From Streptomyces viridochromogenes (GTDB taxonomy: Bacteria > Actinomycetota > Actinomycetes > Streptomycetales > Streptomycetaceae), in NCBI RefSeq assembly GCF_001270495.1, contig NZ_LGUR01000117.1:1-64000 (forward strand): DNA of 64,000 nt, read 5' to 3'. A program made the translations under genes and the position numbers. Positions 34,196 to 42,488 of the stretch are shown one piece after another (positions within the stretch are counted from its first letter, which is position 1; each line of letters starts with the position of its first letter). Under the pieces are notes generated by a model. That model searched no databases. It saw nothing but the letters and a program-made list of their open reading frames with translations, and was not told the origin of the DNA.

Positions 34196-34420
34196 GGCCG
34201 CGCGAGGGTACTGACGACGCAAGTCGAAACCTGAATCTGGCGACCCCCGAAGTCCGCACCGGCCAGGCCCGCTGCACCGTGATGTGGAGGCACGCACGAG
34301 GTGCCCACCAGCAGCGTGGACGACCTCATCCGGGCCCTGGGCGGTGACACCGGGATCTCCCCGAGCGAGATCTGCCGCATCCGCGGCGCTCCGGACACGG
34401 AACTGAGCGTAGGAGAGGTG
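34196..34420 (+). pseudogene. IS256-family transposase N-terminal remnant
   Basis: The degraded start RVLTTQVET, then LATPEVRTG in a second frame, and then SSVDDLIRALGGDTGISPSE with ICRI resemble the IS256 segment S-x-R-x-V-D-D-L-V-x-A-L-G with GISKSEVSRI. Several stops and frameshifts are present. The remainder to 34552 holds only the lead-in to xdhC, with no other gene visible in 34132-34552. Confidence 0.6.
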
Positions 34421-34552
34421 CAAGGTGAGCCCCCCAGTCGCAGGCGGGCCGTGGGTGCACGCCCACCCTCGGGCAGCCCGTCTCCCCTTCCGGCTGCCGA
34501 CACTCCCCGGCGCGGCAGCAGCCCGCCCCTCACCTCCACGGAGACAGGCCTC

Positions 34553-35692
34553 ATGCTGAACATCGCGCAGACACTGCTCCGCTGGTGCCGCGACGCACGC
34601 CCCTTCGCCCTGGCCACCGTCGTTGACGTCCGCGGCAGTGCACCCTTGCCCATCGGCACAGCCGTAGCCGTGGACGCGGACGGCAACGCGGTCGGCAGCA
34701 TCTCCGGCGGCTGCGTCGAGGGCGCGGTCTATGACATGTGCCGGCAGGTGCTTCGCGAGGGGGGCGCCGCTCACCGTGCCTGGTTCGGGTATTCCGACGA
34801 CGACGCCTTCGCGGTGGGCCTGACGTGCGGCGGCGAACTCGATGTCCTCGTCCAGGCTGTCGATCCTGCGGCGCAGCCGCACATCGCCGTGGCCCTCGAC
34901 GAGGTTGTGCAGGGCCTGCCCGTCGCCGTGGCCCAGGTCGTGGACGGGCCAGTCGGCCTCCTCGGGGCGACACTCAGCGTTCTCGGGGACGGCCAGGTCA
35001 TCTCCGGGACGCTGGACAACGGCTCGGTGGACACTGTGGTGGTGGACGAGGCCCTTGCCCTGCTGCGCGCGGGGCGCACCGCCCGCGTCGCGCTCGGCGG
35101 GAGCGGACAGGGCTGCCCAGGGCCACTGTCCGTCCTCGTGCACGTCCACGCGTCCCGCCCGCGCATGCTGGTCTTCGGCGCCGTGGACTTCGCCGCCGCT
35201 CTGAGCCAGGCCGGGGCCATGGTGGGCTACCGGGTCACGGTGTGCGACGCCCGGCCCGTCTTCGCCACCGCGGCGCGCTTTCCGTACGCGGACGAGGTCG
35301 TGGCCGACTGGCCCGACCGTTACCTGGAACGCACCGAGGTGGACGCTCGTACCGCCGTGTGCGTCCTCACTCACGACGCAAAGTTCGACGTTCCCCTGCT
35401 GCGTCTGGCGCTGAACCTGCCCGTCAGCTACATCGGCGCCATGGGATCCAGGCGTACCCACGACGAACGCCTGCGCCTGCTGCGGGAAGAAGGCGTGAGC
35501 GAAGAACAGCTGGCCCGGCTGTGCTCCCCGATCGGCCTGGACCTCGGTGCGCGCACACCCGAGGAGACGGCGGTGTCCATCACCGCGGAGATCATCGCCC
35601 ACATCAGCGGGGGCTCGGGTCTGCCCTTGTCCCAGGGCACGGGCCCGATCCACCGCACCGTGCCGTGGAGGCGGCCCTCCCCCGTCAGCTGA
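34553..35692 (+). CDS. xdhC: XdhC/CoxI-type molybdenum cofactor maturation protein
   Basis: A 379-residue protein. The N-terminal XdhC_CoxI region has FALATVVDVRGSAPLPIG, the signature SISGGCVEGAVYD, and a cysteine in GLTCGGELDVLV. The C-terminal Rossmann domain has MLVFGAVDFAAALSQAGAM and YIGAMGSRRTHDERL. ATG 34553 (MLNIAQTLL) is used because the upstream part of the open frame is IS256 debris. XdhC proteins bind Moco and promote its sulfuration and insertion into xanthine-dehydrogenase-type enzymes, here most likely the hydroxylase encoded upstream. Confidence 0.9.
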   Translation: MLNIAQTLLRWCRDARPFALATVVDVRGSAPLPIGTAVAVDADGNAVGSISGGCVEGAVYDMCRQVLREGGAAHRAWFGYSDDDAFAVGLTCGGELDVLVQAVDPAAQPHIAVALDEVVQGLPVAVAQVVDGPVGLLGATLSVLGDGQVISGTLDNGSVDTVVVDEALALLRAGRTARVALGGSGQGCPGPLSVLVHVHASRPRMLVFGAVDFAAALSQAGAMVGYRVTVCDARPVFATAARFPYADEVVADWPDRYLERTEVDARTAVCVLTHDAKFDVPLLRLALNLPVSYIGAMGSRRTHDERLRLLREEGVSEEQLARLCSPIGLDLGARTPEETAVSITAEIIAHISGGSGLPLSQGTGPIHRTVPWRRPSPVS

Positions 35693-36137
35693 CAGGTGCC
35701 GAGGGCGGCACGCGCTGTTCGGCGGCCCAGGAGGCGAGGATGCGCAGCCGTTCATGGGTATGGCTTTATCGGTGCAGTTGGCCCCACCTCTTCCGGCCCG
35801 ACTTGAACCCACTCTATGTTCGGTTCCGGCTTGCAGCGGCCCCACCGGGGAACGCACGGGCACGTGGGAGCCGGGGCCAGTTCCGACCGGATCAGCAGGT
35901 GTCCGTTAGGGGCGAGTCCGGGTCGAGCCGCAAAAAATGGGGACGGTTCGAACCGATAAGGCCATGGGTGGGATAACCCGGGGCGGTTCACCTGCCGATG
36001 ACCGCCCCTGCCCCCCGGGTTCTGCAGCCGCTAACGCGACGCCGGCGCGATGACATCTGATCAGGCGTTCGATCTGCAACAACCCATTCAGCAGGGCGAA
36101 TGGAAGGCGATTCGACCCGATTCACCCCCGTCCCCCA
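35693..36137. other. gene-free region after xdhC
   Basis: About 440 bases. It includes a perfect palindrome CGGTTCGAACCG at 35944-35955, a GGGCGGTT...ACCGCCCC inverted pair around 35980-36007, and an A6 run at 35932. No gene family is recognisable. It may contain the original insertion boundary of the IS nest that follows. Confidence 0.35.
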
Positions 36138-36277
36138 TCACGGCAACGTCCAGCTTTGCCACCGCCACCGCAAACACATCCTCTTGAGGTCGGCGAAGGT
36201 ACGTTCCAGTGTGTGCGCTACTGCTGCGGCGACCTGGCTGCCCGTCGACCAGCGCACCTGCCAGTCAATGAGCTTCT

Positions 36278-36970
36278 TCAGCGTTGCCGCTCCAGCGTGA
36301 GGATGGCCTTGGCGATTGACGTCATTCGATTCGGGCTGCACCGGGACCTGCGGAAGATGCGCCAGGACCTCAGGCGGGCGACGCCGCGTTCGACCGGCGC
36401 TCGCGCGGCGGCCAGTGCCCGGTTGAAGGTCTTCTCGGTGAGGGTGAGTTCCTGCAGGGGCTTGCGTTTGATGCCGGTGGTCAGCCACGGGCCGCCGCCC
36501 TGGTAGGCGAGATCGGCCAGGATGGGAACGCCCTGGCGCTCGCAGATACGGATGATCCGGTGGGTGCGGGCCGCGGTCAGGTCGTGAGTCCGGCCCGGCA
36601 GAGCGGGTGAGAGCCACAGCAGTCGGCCGCCGGAGTCGGTGACGACCTGCACGTTCACGCCGTGGCGCCGGTGTTTGTGGGAATAGTCGGCCCGGCCGTC
36701 GCCGACCCGGTCGCACTCCGCCAGGGTTCCGTCCAGCAGGACGAAGTCCGCCTTGGTCTCGCGCAGGACCTTCAGCAGACCCGGTGCCCGTTCGGCGAGC
36801 AGGTCGATGACCTGGCTGGTGTAGGCGTGGGCGGTGGACTCGCTGATCCCGAACCCGGTGGCGATCTTTGCCAGGGTGGTGTGTTCGCGCAGGTACACCA
36901 GTGCCACCATCGCGCGTTGGGACGGGCGGAGCTTGCAGCGGCGGTCGCCCTCACGAGTGACGATCAGCAT
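36278..36970 (-). pseudogene. IS5-like (DDE_Tnp_4) transposase, N-terminally truncated
   Basis: About 230 residues. It contains a helix-turn-helix ([20 protein letters not shown]), the first Asp in [28 protein letters not shown], the second Asp in [12 protein letters not shown] and the final Glu in [15 protein letters not shown]. About 60 N-terminal residues seen in related elements are missing, and another IS5 element begins only 11 bases upstream. The gene was evidently cut by that insertion. It is a different subtype from the transposase at 15485. Confidence 0.75.
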
Positions 36971-36992
36971 GGTGACCCCTTAAGACGCCATT

Positions 36993-37574
36993 TCAGTTGG
37001 CGAGTCTGCGGTGGCATATGAGAGTTGCGGCGATGGCGGTGAAGGCGAGGAAGTGTTCGGGCTTGCGTTCGTAGCGGCGGTGGAGGCGGCGGCAGCCGGA
37101 CAGCCAGGAAGCGGTTCGTTCTACGACCCAGCGGTGCCGGCCCAGGCGTTTCGACGATTCGATGCCTTTTCGCGCGAGGCGGTGCCGAATGCCTCGGGAA
37201 GCGAGCCATCGTCGCAGGTGGCGGTAGTCGTAGCCCTTGTCCCCGTGCAGCTTGCCGGGCCGTCGGCGTCGGGGCCCGCGTCGTGAACGGATCGGTGGGA
37301 TGCCACGGGTCAGCGGTATCAGGGCCTGGCTGTCGTGGAGGTTCGCGGCGGAGATGCCGATCGACAGAGGCAGACCATGGCGGTCCACGATCAGGTGGAT
37401 TTTCGAACCTCTCTTGCCGCGGTCGGTCGGATTCGGTCCCGTCAGCTTCCCCCTTTGAGAGCCCGGACGCTGACGGAGTCGATCGCGCACCGCGACCAGT
37501 CCAGTTCGCCGCGGGAACCAAGTTCGTCCAGGACCAGGCGGTGGAGCTTGGCCCACACTCTGGCCTGGCTCCAC
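36993..37574 (-). CDS. IS5-family transposase, second ORF
   Basis: The catalytic DDE half. TDRGKRGSKIHLIVDRHGLP is followed by the second Asp in KLHGDKGYDYRHLRRWL and the Glu/Arg region RHRWVVERTASWLSGCRRLH, ending FLAFTAIAATLICHRRL. The first 50 residues of the annotated frame overlap the first ORF and are probably not translated on their own; the likely product is a frameshift fusion of both ORFs. It looks intact. Confidence 0.85.
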   Translation of the reverse strand: MEPGQSVGQAPPPGPGRTWFPRRTGLVAVRDRLRQRPGSQRGKLTGPNPTDRGKRGSKIHLIVDRHGLPLSIGISAANLHDSQALIPLTRGIPPIRSRRGPRRRRPGKLHGDKGYDYRHLRRWLASRGIRHRLARKGIESSKRLGRHRWVVERTASWLSGCRRLHRRYERKPEHFLAFTAIAATLICHRRLAN

Positions 37575-37801
37575 TCGGTGAACCGGCGGAAGGCGGTCAC
37601 GCCCGACAGACCGAAGCCCGGCGGCAGTTGGTTCCAGGTGCAGCCCGAGGTGGCCACGAAGATGATCGCGGCCAGTACCTCACGGTCCCCTCGCCGACGA
37701 TGCCCTCCGCCCTGCGGGCGTTCCGGAGCGGGCGGGACCACCCGCTGGAACAACTCCCACAGGCCTTCCGGCGTCAGCCGTTCGACAAGCGCAGCAGTCA
37801 T
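37442..37801 (-). CDS. IS5-family transposase, first ORF
   Basis: About 119 residues: a DUF4096-type N-terminal domain (LVERLTPEGLWELFQRVVPP, then GCTWNQLPPGFGLSGVTAFRRF) followed by DWSRCAIDSVSVRALKGG. The first catalytic Asp lies in CAIDSVS. The second ORF begins in another frame before this one ends, so full transposase probably needs ribosomal frameshifting, as in IS427-type elements. ATG 37801 is preferred; a GTG start 8 codons earlier is possible. Confidence 0.85.
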   Translation of the reverse strand: MTAALVERLTPEGLWELFQRVVPPAPERPQGGGHRRRGDREVLAAIIFVATSGCTWNQLPPGFGLSGVTAFRRFTEWSQARVWAKLHRLVLDELGSRGELDWSRCAIDSVSVRALKGGS

Positions 37802-37858
37802 CACCCCAGACTGCCGCAAGATCACACCAACTGAAATGACGTCTTAGGCGGCGTCGAC

Positions 37859-38482
37859 ATGGACACGCCAGCTGTGGATAGCGAGCAAAGTCAACTACGG
37901 CACCTACGTGACGTGCACAAGCACGTTGCGCTTCTGGCGGACTGGTACACGGAGCCTCAGCTACGACCTGGCCAGTGGGTGCAATTCGAAGCGCCGCTTC
38001 GCTGCGTGACGTTCAGCGACACCCACCAGGATCTCGTCCTGTTCGTGGAGCCGGCACGTGAAGGTAGCACCGGCGGGCGCTGCCGCCTGTTGATGCATGG
38101 GTCGGTCCAGCATCTACGCGGCTGGAATGCGATGCCGGTCGAAGGTGTCGCGCCGGACGCGATGAACTCGGCCTCCAGCTTGGGCAGCGCTTTCATCGCA
38201 AGGGCCGGGCAGGTCGTCGACGCACTCATCAGGCACCGTGACACGATGGCGACCGATCAGATCTCACGCCCGACAGCAGCACGCCTGCATGGCCAAGACG
38301 TGCAGGAGCTGCTGCACGCACTGGATGACGCGGACGACAGCATCGACACCTCCGCTGTGATGACCGGGTATGCGCGGGCCACTGGGCTCATCCCTCGCAC
38401 CCACACCACTTCTCGGTGCGTAGTGGCGAGCCCGCTCGTCGTTGAGTACACGGCGGGCGACTTGGAGCTCGCGGACAATTAA
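37859..38482 (+). CDS. hypothetical protein upstream of the helicase-PLD gene
   Basis: A 207-residue soluble protein without a motif I can name with certainty. Its first half is a beta-rich segment (GQWVQFEAPLRCVTFSDTHQ, LVLFVEP, RLLMHGSVQHL), and its second half is helical with SSLGSAFIARAGQVVDALIR. The RLLMHGSVQHL part vaguely recalls the SAVMC3_10250 family, with low certainty. It starts 12 bases after the IS5 right end, so its native promoter may be gone. It shares the strand with the helicase gene 165 bases later and could be an accessory gene of that system. Confidence 0.6.
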   Translation: MDTPAVDSEQSQLRHLRDVHKHVALLADWYTEPQLRPGQWVQFEAPLRCVTFSDTHQDLVLFVEPAREGSTGGRCRLLMHGSVQHLRGWNAMPVEGVAPDAMNSASSLGSAFIARAGQVVDALIRHRDTMATDQISRPTAARLHGQDVQELLHALDDADDSIDTSAVMTGYARATGLIPRTHTTSRCVVASPLVVEYTAGDLELADN

Positions 38483-38647
38483 GATCTGCGCTTCTTGGCC
38501 TTATGTCACGTAGGTCGTCTGATCCTCTCGGCCCGAGTACTGACAAGCGCCGCGCCACCGGTTGGTCACCAACCGAGCCTGGCATGTTGCACCGTGTGCC
38601 TGGGTAGGTCTGCCAGTCCGAAGCGGGGCAGGGCTGGGGGACGGTAC

Positions 38648-41600
38648 GTGGGGTGGCGTGAGGAGATCACGGCGGCACTCGGCGAATGGATCGCCTTGGA
38701 GGGAGGCGCAGGGAGAACAGCGCGCTGGCAGCGGATCGGGCGGGCGGCCCGGACCGGTGAACCCGGCCAGTACGCGGTGGACTTGCGCGGTACTGACATC
38801 GGGCCGGACCAGTTGGACAGCCTGCGGCTGGCCGGGCCTCACGACAGGGCCGTCGAGACAGACGGCTTCAGCGTCTCCGAGACGGTGCAGAACGGGTCCC
38901 TGCTCACCTTGCGTGTGGCCGAGTTCGCCGACATTACCGACGCCCACCTGTGGATGCTGAAGCAGCCGCCCATCTTCCTCATCGAGGCCCTGCGCGACGG
39001 CATCGCCCAACTGGGCGAACACCCGCTGGCCGCGGCCCTGGCAGCCCGTAGTATCGGCGGGGCTCCGGGAGCGGAGCCGGACCCTCCGGGTTTCCACCCG
39101 GCCCAGGCAGACGCCTACCGGGCGTGCCTGGGTGAAGGGGTTCATCTGGTATGGGGGCCGCCGGGGAGCGGTAAGACCACGGTCCTCAAACGCGCCATCG
39201 GTGACCTGATCGCGCGGGGCGAGCGGGTGCTGCTGGTCTCTGCGACCAATGTCGCTGTGGATAACGCCCTGCTCGGGGTGGTGCGGGAGAAACGCCACAG
39301 CCCGGGTGAGATCGTCCGTGTGGGCCCGCCGCATCTTAAAGAGGTAGCGGAAGACCCTTCGGTGTCGCTGCCACTCATGGTCCGAACCCGATTAGCGCAG
39401 ACGGCTCAGCGCCGTAGCGCCGTGGAAGCTGAGCTGGTCGACATCCGCGACCGCGCCGGTCAACTTGCCGCCATGGGCGCCGCACTCGCCGGGTTCGACG
39501 CGGCCGGATACTTCGCTGCACTGCAACTGCTGCGCACGCCCGGTCAGGACCTGGCCTCCGCACTGGCCCGCAGCGACGCGGCCGACAACCGGTACGCGCA
39601 GGCCGCTCGCGACATGGCCGAAACTGCGGAGGCGGCGAAGGTGGCGTCGGACCGGGCTGCCGCAGCAGAGCCCTCGCGCGAGGTATGGCGCGAGGTGGAC
39701 CGGCTCTGCGACGAGTCGGCCAGGGTCCGGCAGGCTGCAGAACACCGAGCAGCTGATGCGTTGCTGGCCGCTGAGGAGTGCCGGCCCCTGCGGAATCAGG
39801 TGAAGCAGTGGGAGGCGAAGGGGTCGGTGGCCCGCTGGCGTGCGCGCGAGAAGCTGGTCGCACTCCAGGAGCAACTGGCAGACGCCGAAGAGCAGGCGGA
39901 GACAGCGCGTCAGCAGTCCGTGGACGCGCACCATACCGCCGCCGCCCGGATCTCTGCACTCGATGCCAAAATCACGGCGCTGTCCGACTCCGTCCCGCTC
40001 AGCCGGGAACAGATCCGGCACCTCGACAGAGAGGCCAACGCCACACGGGCGGCAACAGAGCGGGCACACAGACTGTGTACCTCGGCCGAGCGGGAAAAGA
40101 ACCAGGCCACCGCGATGGCTGTCGCAGCGCAACAGGCCCAGACGCTGACCGAACAGGCCGCGAAGAAGAACTGGCCGACCCTGCACGACCGGGCCAAACG
40201 CCTCCGTCCACTTGTGGCCGCCGACAGCGCCCGTAAGCCGCAGCTGGAGCAGCAGTACCAGAACACCCAGGAGGAATACGAGCGGCTGGCCCGCAACGCC
40301 CAGGGCGAGATCATCAGGAGCGCCAAGCTGGTCGCCACCACACTGGCCCGGTTCCGTTCCAACCGGGCAGTCTTCGAAGGCCCTTACGACGTGGTCCTGG
40401 TCGATGAGGCCGGCGCAGCCGCTCTGCCCGAGGTGCTCCTGGCCACCGGCAAAGCCAGCAGAGCTGCCGTCCTGCTCGGCGATTTCATGCAGCTCGGCCC
40501 AGTCATCCCGAGCGGGCTCAAGGAGCAGGAACGCGACGACATCAAAAACTGGCTGCTCCCCGACGTCTTTCAGCACTGCGGCATCTTCGAACCCGCGGAT
40601 GCCCAGGCACACCCGGCCTGCGTCACCTTGACCGAACAGCATCGCTTCGGCCCAGCCGTGATGAAACTGGCCAACGGTCTCGCCTACGGGGGAATGCTGC
40701 GCGGCGGCTCCCAGACGCTTGCGGAACGGCCCGACAGCGATCCCGAGATCGTGCTGATCGACACCGACGGCCTGCACGAGCTGGCCCGAGCCCACTTGAC
40801 CGGCAGCCGGAAAGGCTGGTGGCCGGCCGGCTCTCTCCTCGCGCGGGCTCTGGTGGAACTGCACCGCGAGCAGGGCGAAGAAGCAGGAATCGTCACCCCG
40901 TACAGGGTCCAGGCCGAAGCCACCTTGGAAGCACTACGAGATGTCGAATGCTCCGGTGGCCGTCCGCTCGCCGAAGTCGGAACGGCACACAGATTCCAGG
41001 GCCGGGAGTTCGACGTCGTCATCTTCGACACCGTGGAAGGCAACGCTGACAGCCGCGAACTGTGGATGGCTCTCGCCCACCGCCAGCCCGGCGCAGACGA
41101 GTGGAGACGCAACGGCGTGCGCCTGTTCAACGTCGCCGTCACCCGCGTCAGAACCCGCCTCTACGTCATCGCCAGCGGGCAACGCGTCAGCGCGGCCCGG
41201 CCGGGAACAGCCCTGGCTGAACTCGACGCCCTGGTCGGCACCCACGGCGTCCGGGTACTGCCTGCCAAACACCTCATCACCCCGCCACACACGCCACCGG
41301 CCCATCGCGGGGAGTTCGGCATCGCCCTCGCCGAAGTCCTCAGCCGGCACGTCGAAGTGACCGACATCGACGACGAACGCGACTTCTACCTCACCTTCAC
41401 CACCGAGATCCGACAGGCAAAACAATCCCTATGGCTCTGGGCACCATGGGTGGCCAACCGGATCCGTTCCCTGCTCCCTGAACTGAAAGCAGCGGCCGAC
41501 CGCGGCGTACGCATCACCGTGTTCATCCGAGACGACACCGACCAACTCCAAAGAAGAGAGACCAGTCAGGCACTCATCGCAGACCTGCGCACCGTCGCCC

Positions 41601-41926
41601 AGACCGTTGTCCCCATCCATGTCATGCACCAGAAAATCGCAGTGATCGACGAACACACCGTCATGCTCGGCAGCCTCAACGCACTCTCACAGAGCAACAC
41701 ACGCGAAGTCATGCTAACGATGCACGGCGGCTACTTCGCCCGCAAACTACTCGCACACGAACACGCGGAGACTTTCGCCCGGCCCCCGAAGTGCGGGCGG
41801 TGTAAGGGAGCAGAGATCGAAATCCGACGCTGGAAGAACGCCTGGGTCTGGCGGTGCTACGCCACTGCATGCAAGACCAGTGCGCCGGGCAACTCCAAAG
41901 CCTGGACCCGCGACATCCGGCTATAG
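38648..41926 (+). CDS. SF1 helicase-phospholipase D fusion (Mokosh type II-like)
   Basis: About 1092 residues from GTG 38648, which has GGGGGAC upstream. A UPF1/DNA2-type SF1 helicase carries Walker A WGPPGSGKTT (residues 169-178), motif Ia VLLVSATNVAVDNAL, a long coiled-coil insertion (about 250-550), Walker B VVLVDEAGAAALPE (about 586), GDFMQLGPVIP, the helicase motif LTEQHRF, GTAHRFQGREFDVVIF and NVAVTRVRTRLYV. A C-terminal PLD nuclease has the HKD motif HQKIAVIDEHTVMLGSLNAL (about 994), and a final Cys-rich ribbon has CGRCKG and CYATAC. The order helicase then PLD in one chain matches the single-protein Mokosh type II anti-phage system. Only one HKD motif is clear, so it may dimerise. Confidence 0.82.
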   Translation: MGWREEITAALGEWIALEGGAGRTARWQRIGRAARTGEPGQYAVDLRGTDIGPDQLDSLRLAGPHDRAVETDGFSVSETVQNGSLLTLRVAEFADITDAHLWMLKQPPIFLIEALRDGIAQLGEHPLAAALAARSIGGAPGAEPDPPGFHPAQADAYRACLGEGVHLVWGPPGSGKTTVLKRAIGDLIARGERVLLVSATNVAVDNALLGVVREKRHSPGEIVRVGPPHLKEVAEDPSVSLPLMVRTRLAQTAQRRSAVEAELVDIRDRAGQLAAMGAALAGFDAAGYFAALQLLRTPGQDLASALARSDAADNRYAQAARDMAETAEAAKVASDRAAAAEPSREVWREVDRLCDESARVRQAAEHRAADALLAAEECRPLRNQVKQWEAKGSVARWRAREKLVALQEQLADAEEQAETARQQSVDAHHTAAARISALDAKITALSDSVPLSREQIRHLDREANATRAATERAHRLCTSAEREKNQATAMAVAAQQAQTLTEQAAKKNWPTLHDRAKRLRPLVAADSARKPQLEQQYQNTQEEYERLARNAQGEIIRSAKLVATTLARFRSNRAVFEGPYDVVLVDEAGAAALPEVLLATGKASRAAVLLGDFMQLGPVIPSGLKEQERDDIKNWLLPDVFQHCGIFEPADAQAHPACVTLTEQHRFGPAVMKLANGLAYGGMLRGGSQTLAERPDSDPEIVLIDTDGLHELARAHLTGSRKGWWPAGSLLARALVELHREQGEEAGIVTPYRVQAEATLEALRDVECSGGRPLAEVGTAHRFQGREFDVVIFDTVEGNADSRELWMALAHRQPGADEWRRNGVRLFNVAVTRVRTRLYVIASGQRVSAARPGTALAELDALVGTHGVRVLPAKHLITPPHTPPAHRGEFGIALAEVLSRHVEVTDIDDERDFYLTFTTEIRQAKQSLWLWAPWVANRIRSLLPELKAAADRGVRITVFIRDDTDQLQRRETSQALIADLRTVAQTVVPIHVMHQKIAVIDEHTVMLGSLNALSQSNTREVMLTMHGGYFARKLLAHEHAETFARPPKCGRCKGAEIEIRRWKNAWVWRCYATACKTSAPGNSKAWTRDIRL

Positions 41927-42208
41927 CCGGATGCCAGCATTGTCGGTCCGGTCACATTTTCCCCCACGGCAGCGGATCGGTTCCCCAGTCCTCCGCGAGC
42001 TGTTCCACGAGCGCGACGCCACGTCCGCTCTCGCGCTCCGGGTCCGGCTCTCTTCGCACTGGGGGCACCCGGGAGAAGTCCACGACGTCGACGCGCACGC
42101 ACGCCGTTTCGGGCTGCATGCCGCCCTGGACGCCACAGACAGCCCTCCGGCGTCCTCGTGCCCCTGGCCGAGGGAGGCGCAAGCAGCTACCTCAATCGCC
42201 TCCCCGGG
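41927..42208. other. spacer between helicase gene and toxin-antitoxin pair
   Basis: About 280 bases. Open frames on both strands lack domain features. A minus-strand frame reading SRSWNSSRRTG and similar is low-complexity. No terminator is evident after the helicase gene. Confidence 0.3.
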
Positions 42209-42230
42209 CGGGTATACCCGATGTATTCTG
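42209..42230 (+). promoter_or_regulatory. palindromic operator and -10-like box of the toxin-antitoxin operon
   Basis: A perfect 12-bp palindrome CGGGTATACCCG (42209-42220) is followed by TGTATTCT and, 17 bases after the palindrome, the ATG of the antitoxin. Ribbon-helix-helix antitoxins usually bind such palindromes to repress their own operon. The assignment is by position. Confidence 0.55.
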
Positions 42231-42236
42231 TCAGGC

Positions 42237-42488
42237 ATGGCACACACAACGATCAAGGTCGAGAGCAGTGTCCGGGACCGACTGGCGATCCTGGCCGCCG
42301 AGAAGGACACCACGATCGCGGGGCTCGTCGGCGAATTCGCCACCCACACCCTCACGCAGAGCGAGCGGGACGAGCAGGTCGCGAAGACCCTCGAAGTCCT
42401 GCACGCGCTCTCCGGCTACGCCCCGGATCCCGAGCAGGACCGCGCAGCGGACGATGAGCTCACGCGCCGGCTCGGCAGCACCGCGTGA
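42237..42488 (+). CDS. ribbon-helix-helix antitoxin-like protein
   Basis: An 83-residue protein. The N-terminal strand TIKVESSVRDRLAILAAEKD and helix TTIAGLVGEFATHTL form a CopG/Arc-type RHH fold for DNA binding. The acidic C-terminal tail (about residues 60-83) would contact the partner. Its stop overlaps the next gene's GTG start. It is probably the labile antitoxin and autorepressor. Confidence 0.75.
   Translation: MAHTTIKVESSVRDRLAILAAEKDTTIAGLVGEFATHTLTQSERDEQVAKTLEVLHALSGYAPDPEQDRAADDELTRRLGSTA

Larger units (their letters stand above)
36981..37846. mobile_element. complete IS5-family (IS427-like) insertion sequence
   Basis: The element is bounded by 20-bp inverted repeats: TAAGACGCCATTTCAGTTGG at 36981-37000 and its complement with one mismatch at 37827-37846. 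It contains two overlapping minus-strand ORFs in different frames. A clear target duplication is not obvious; a TA at each edge may be part of the ends. It has inserted into another transposase gene and lies 12 bases upstream of the next plus-strand gene. Confidence 0.85.
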
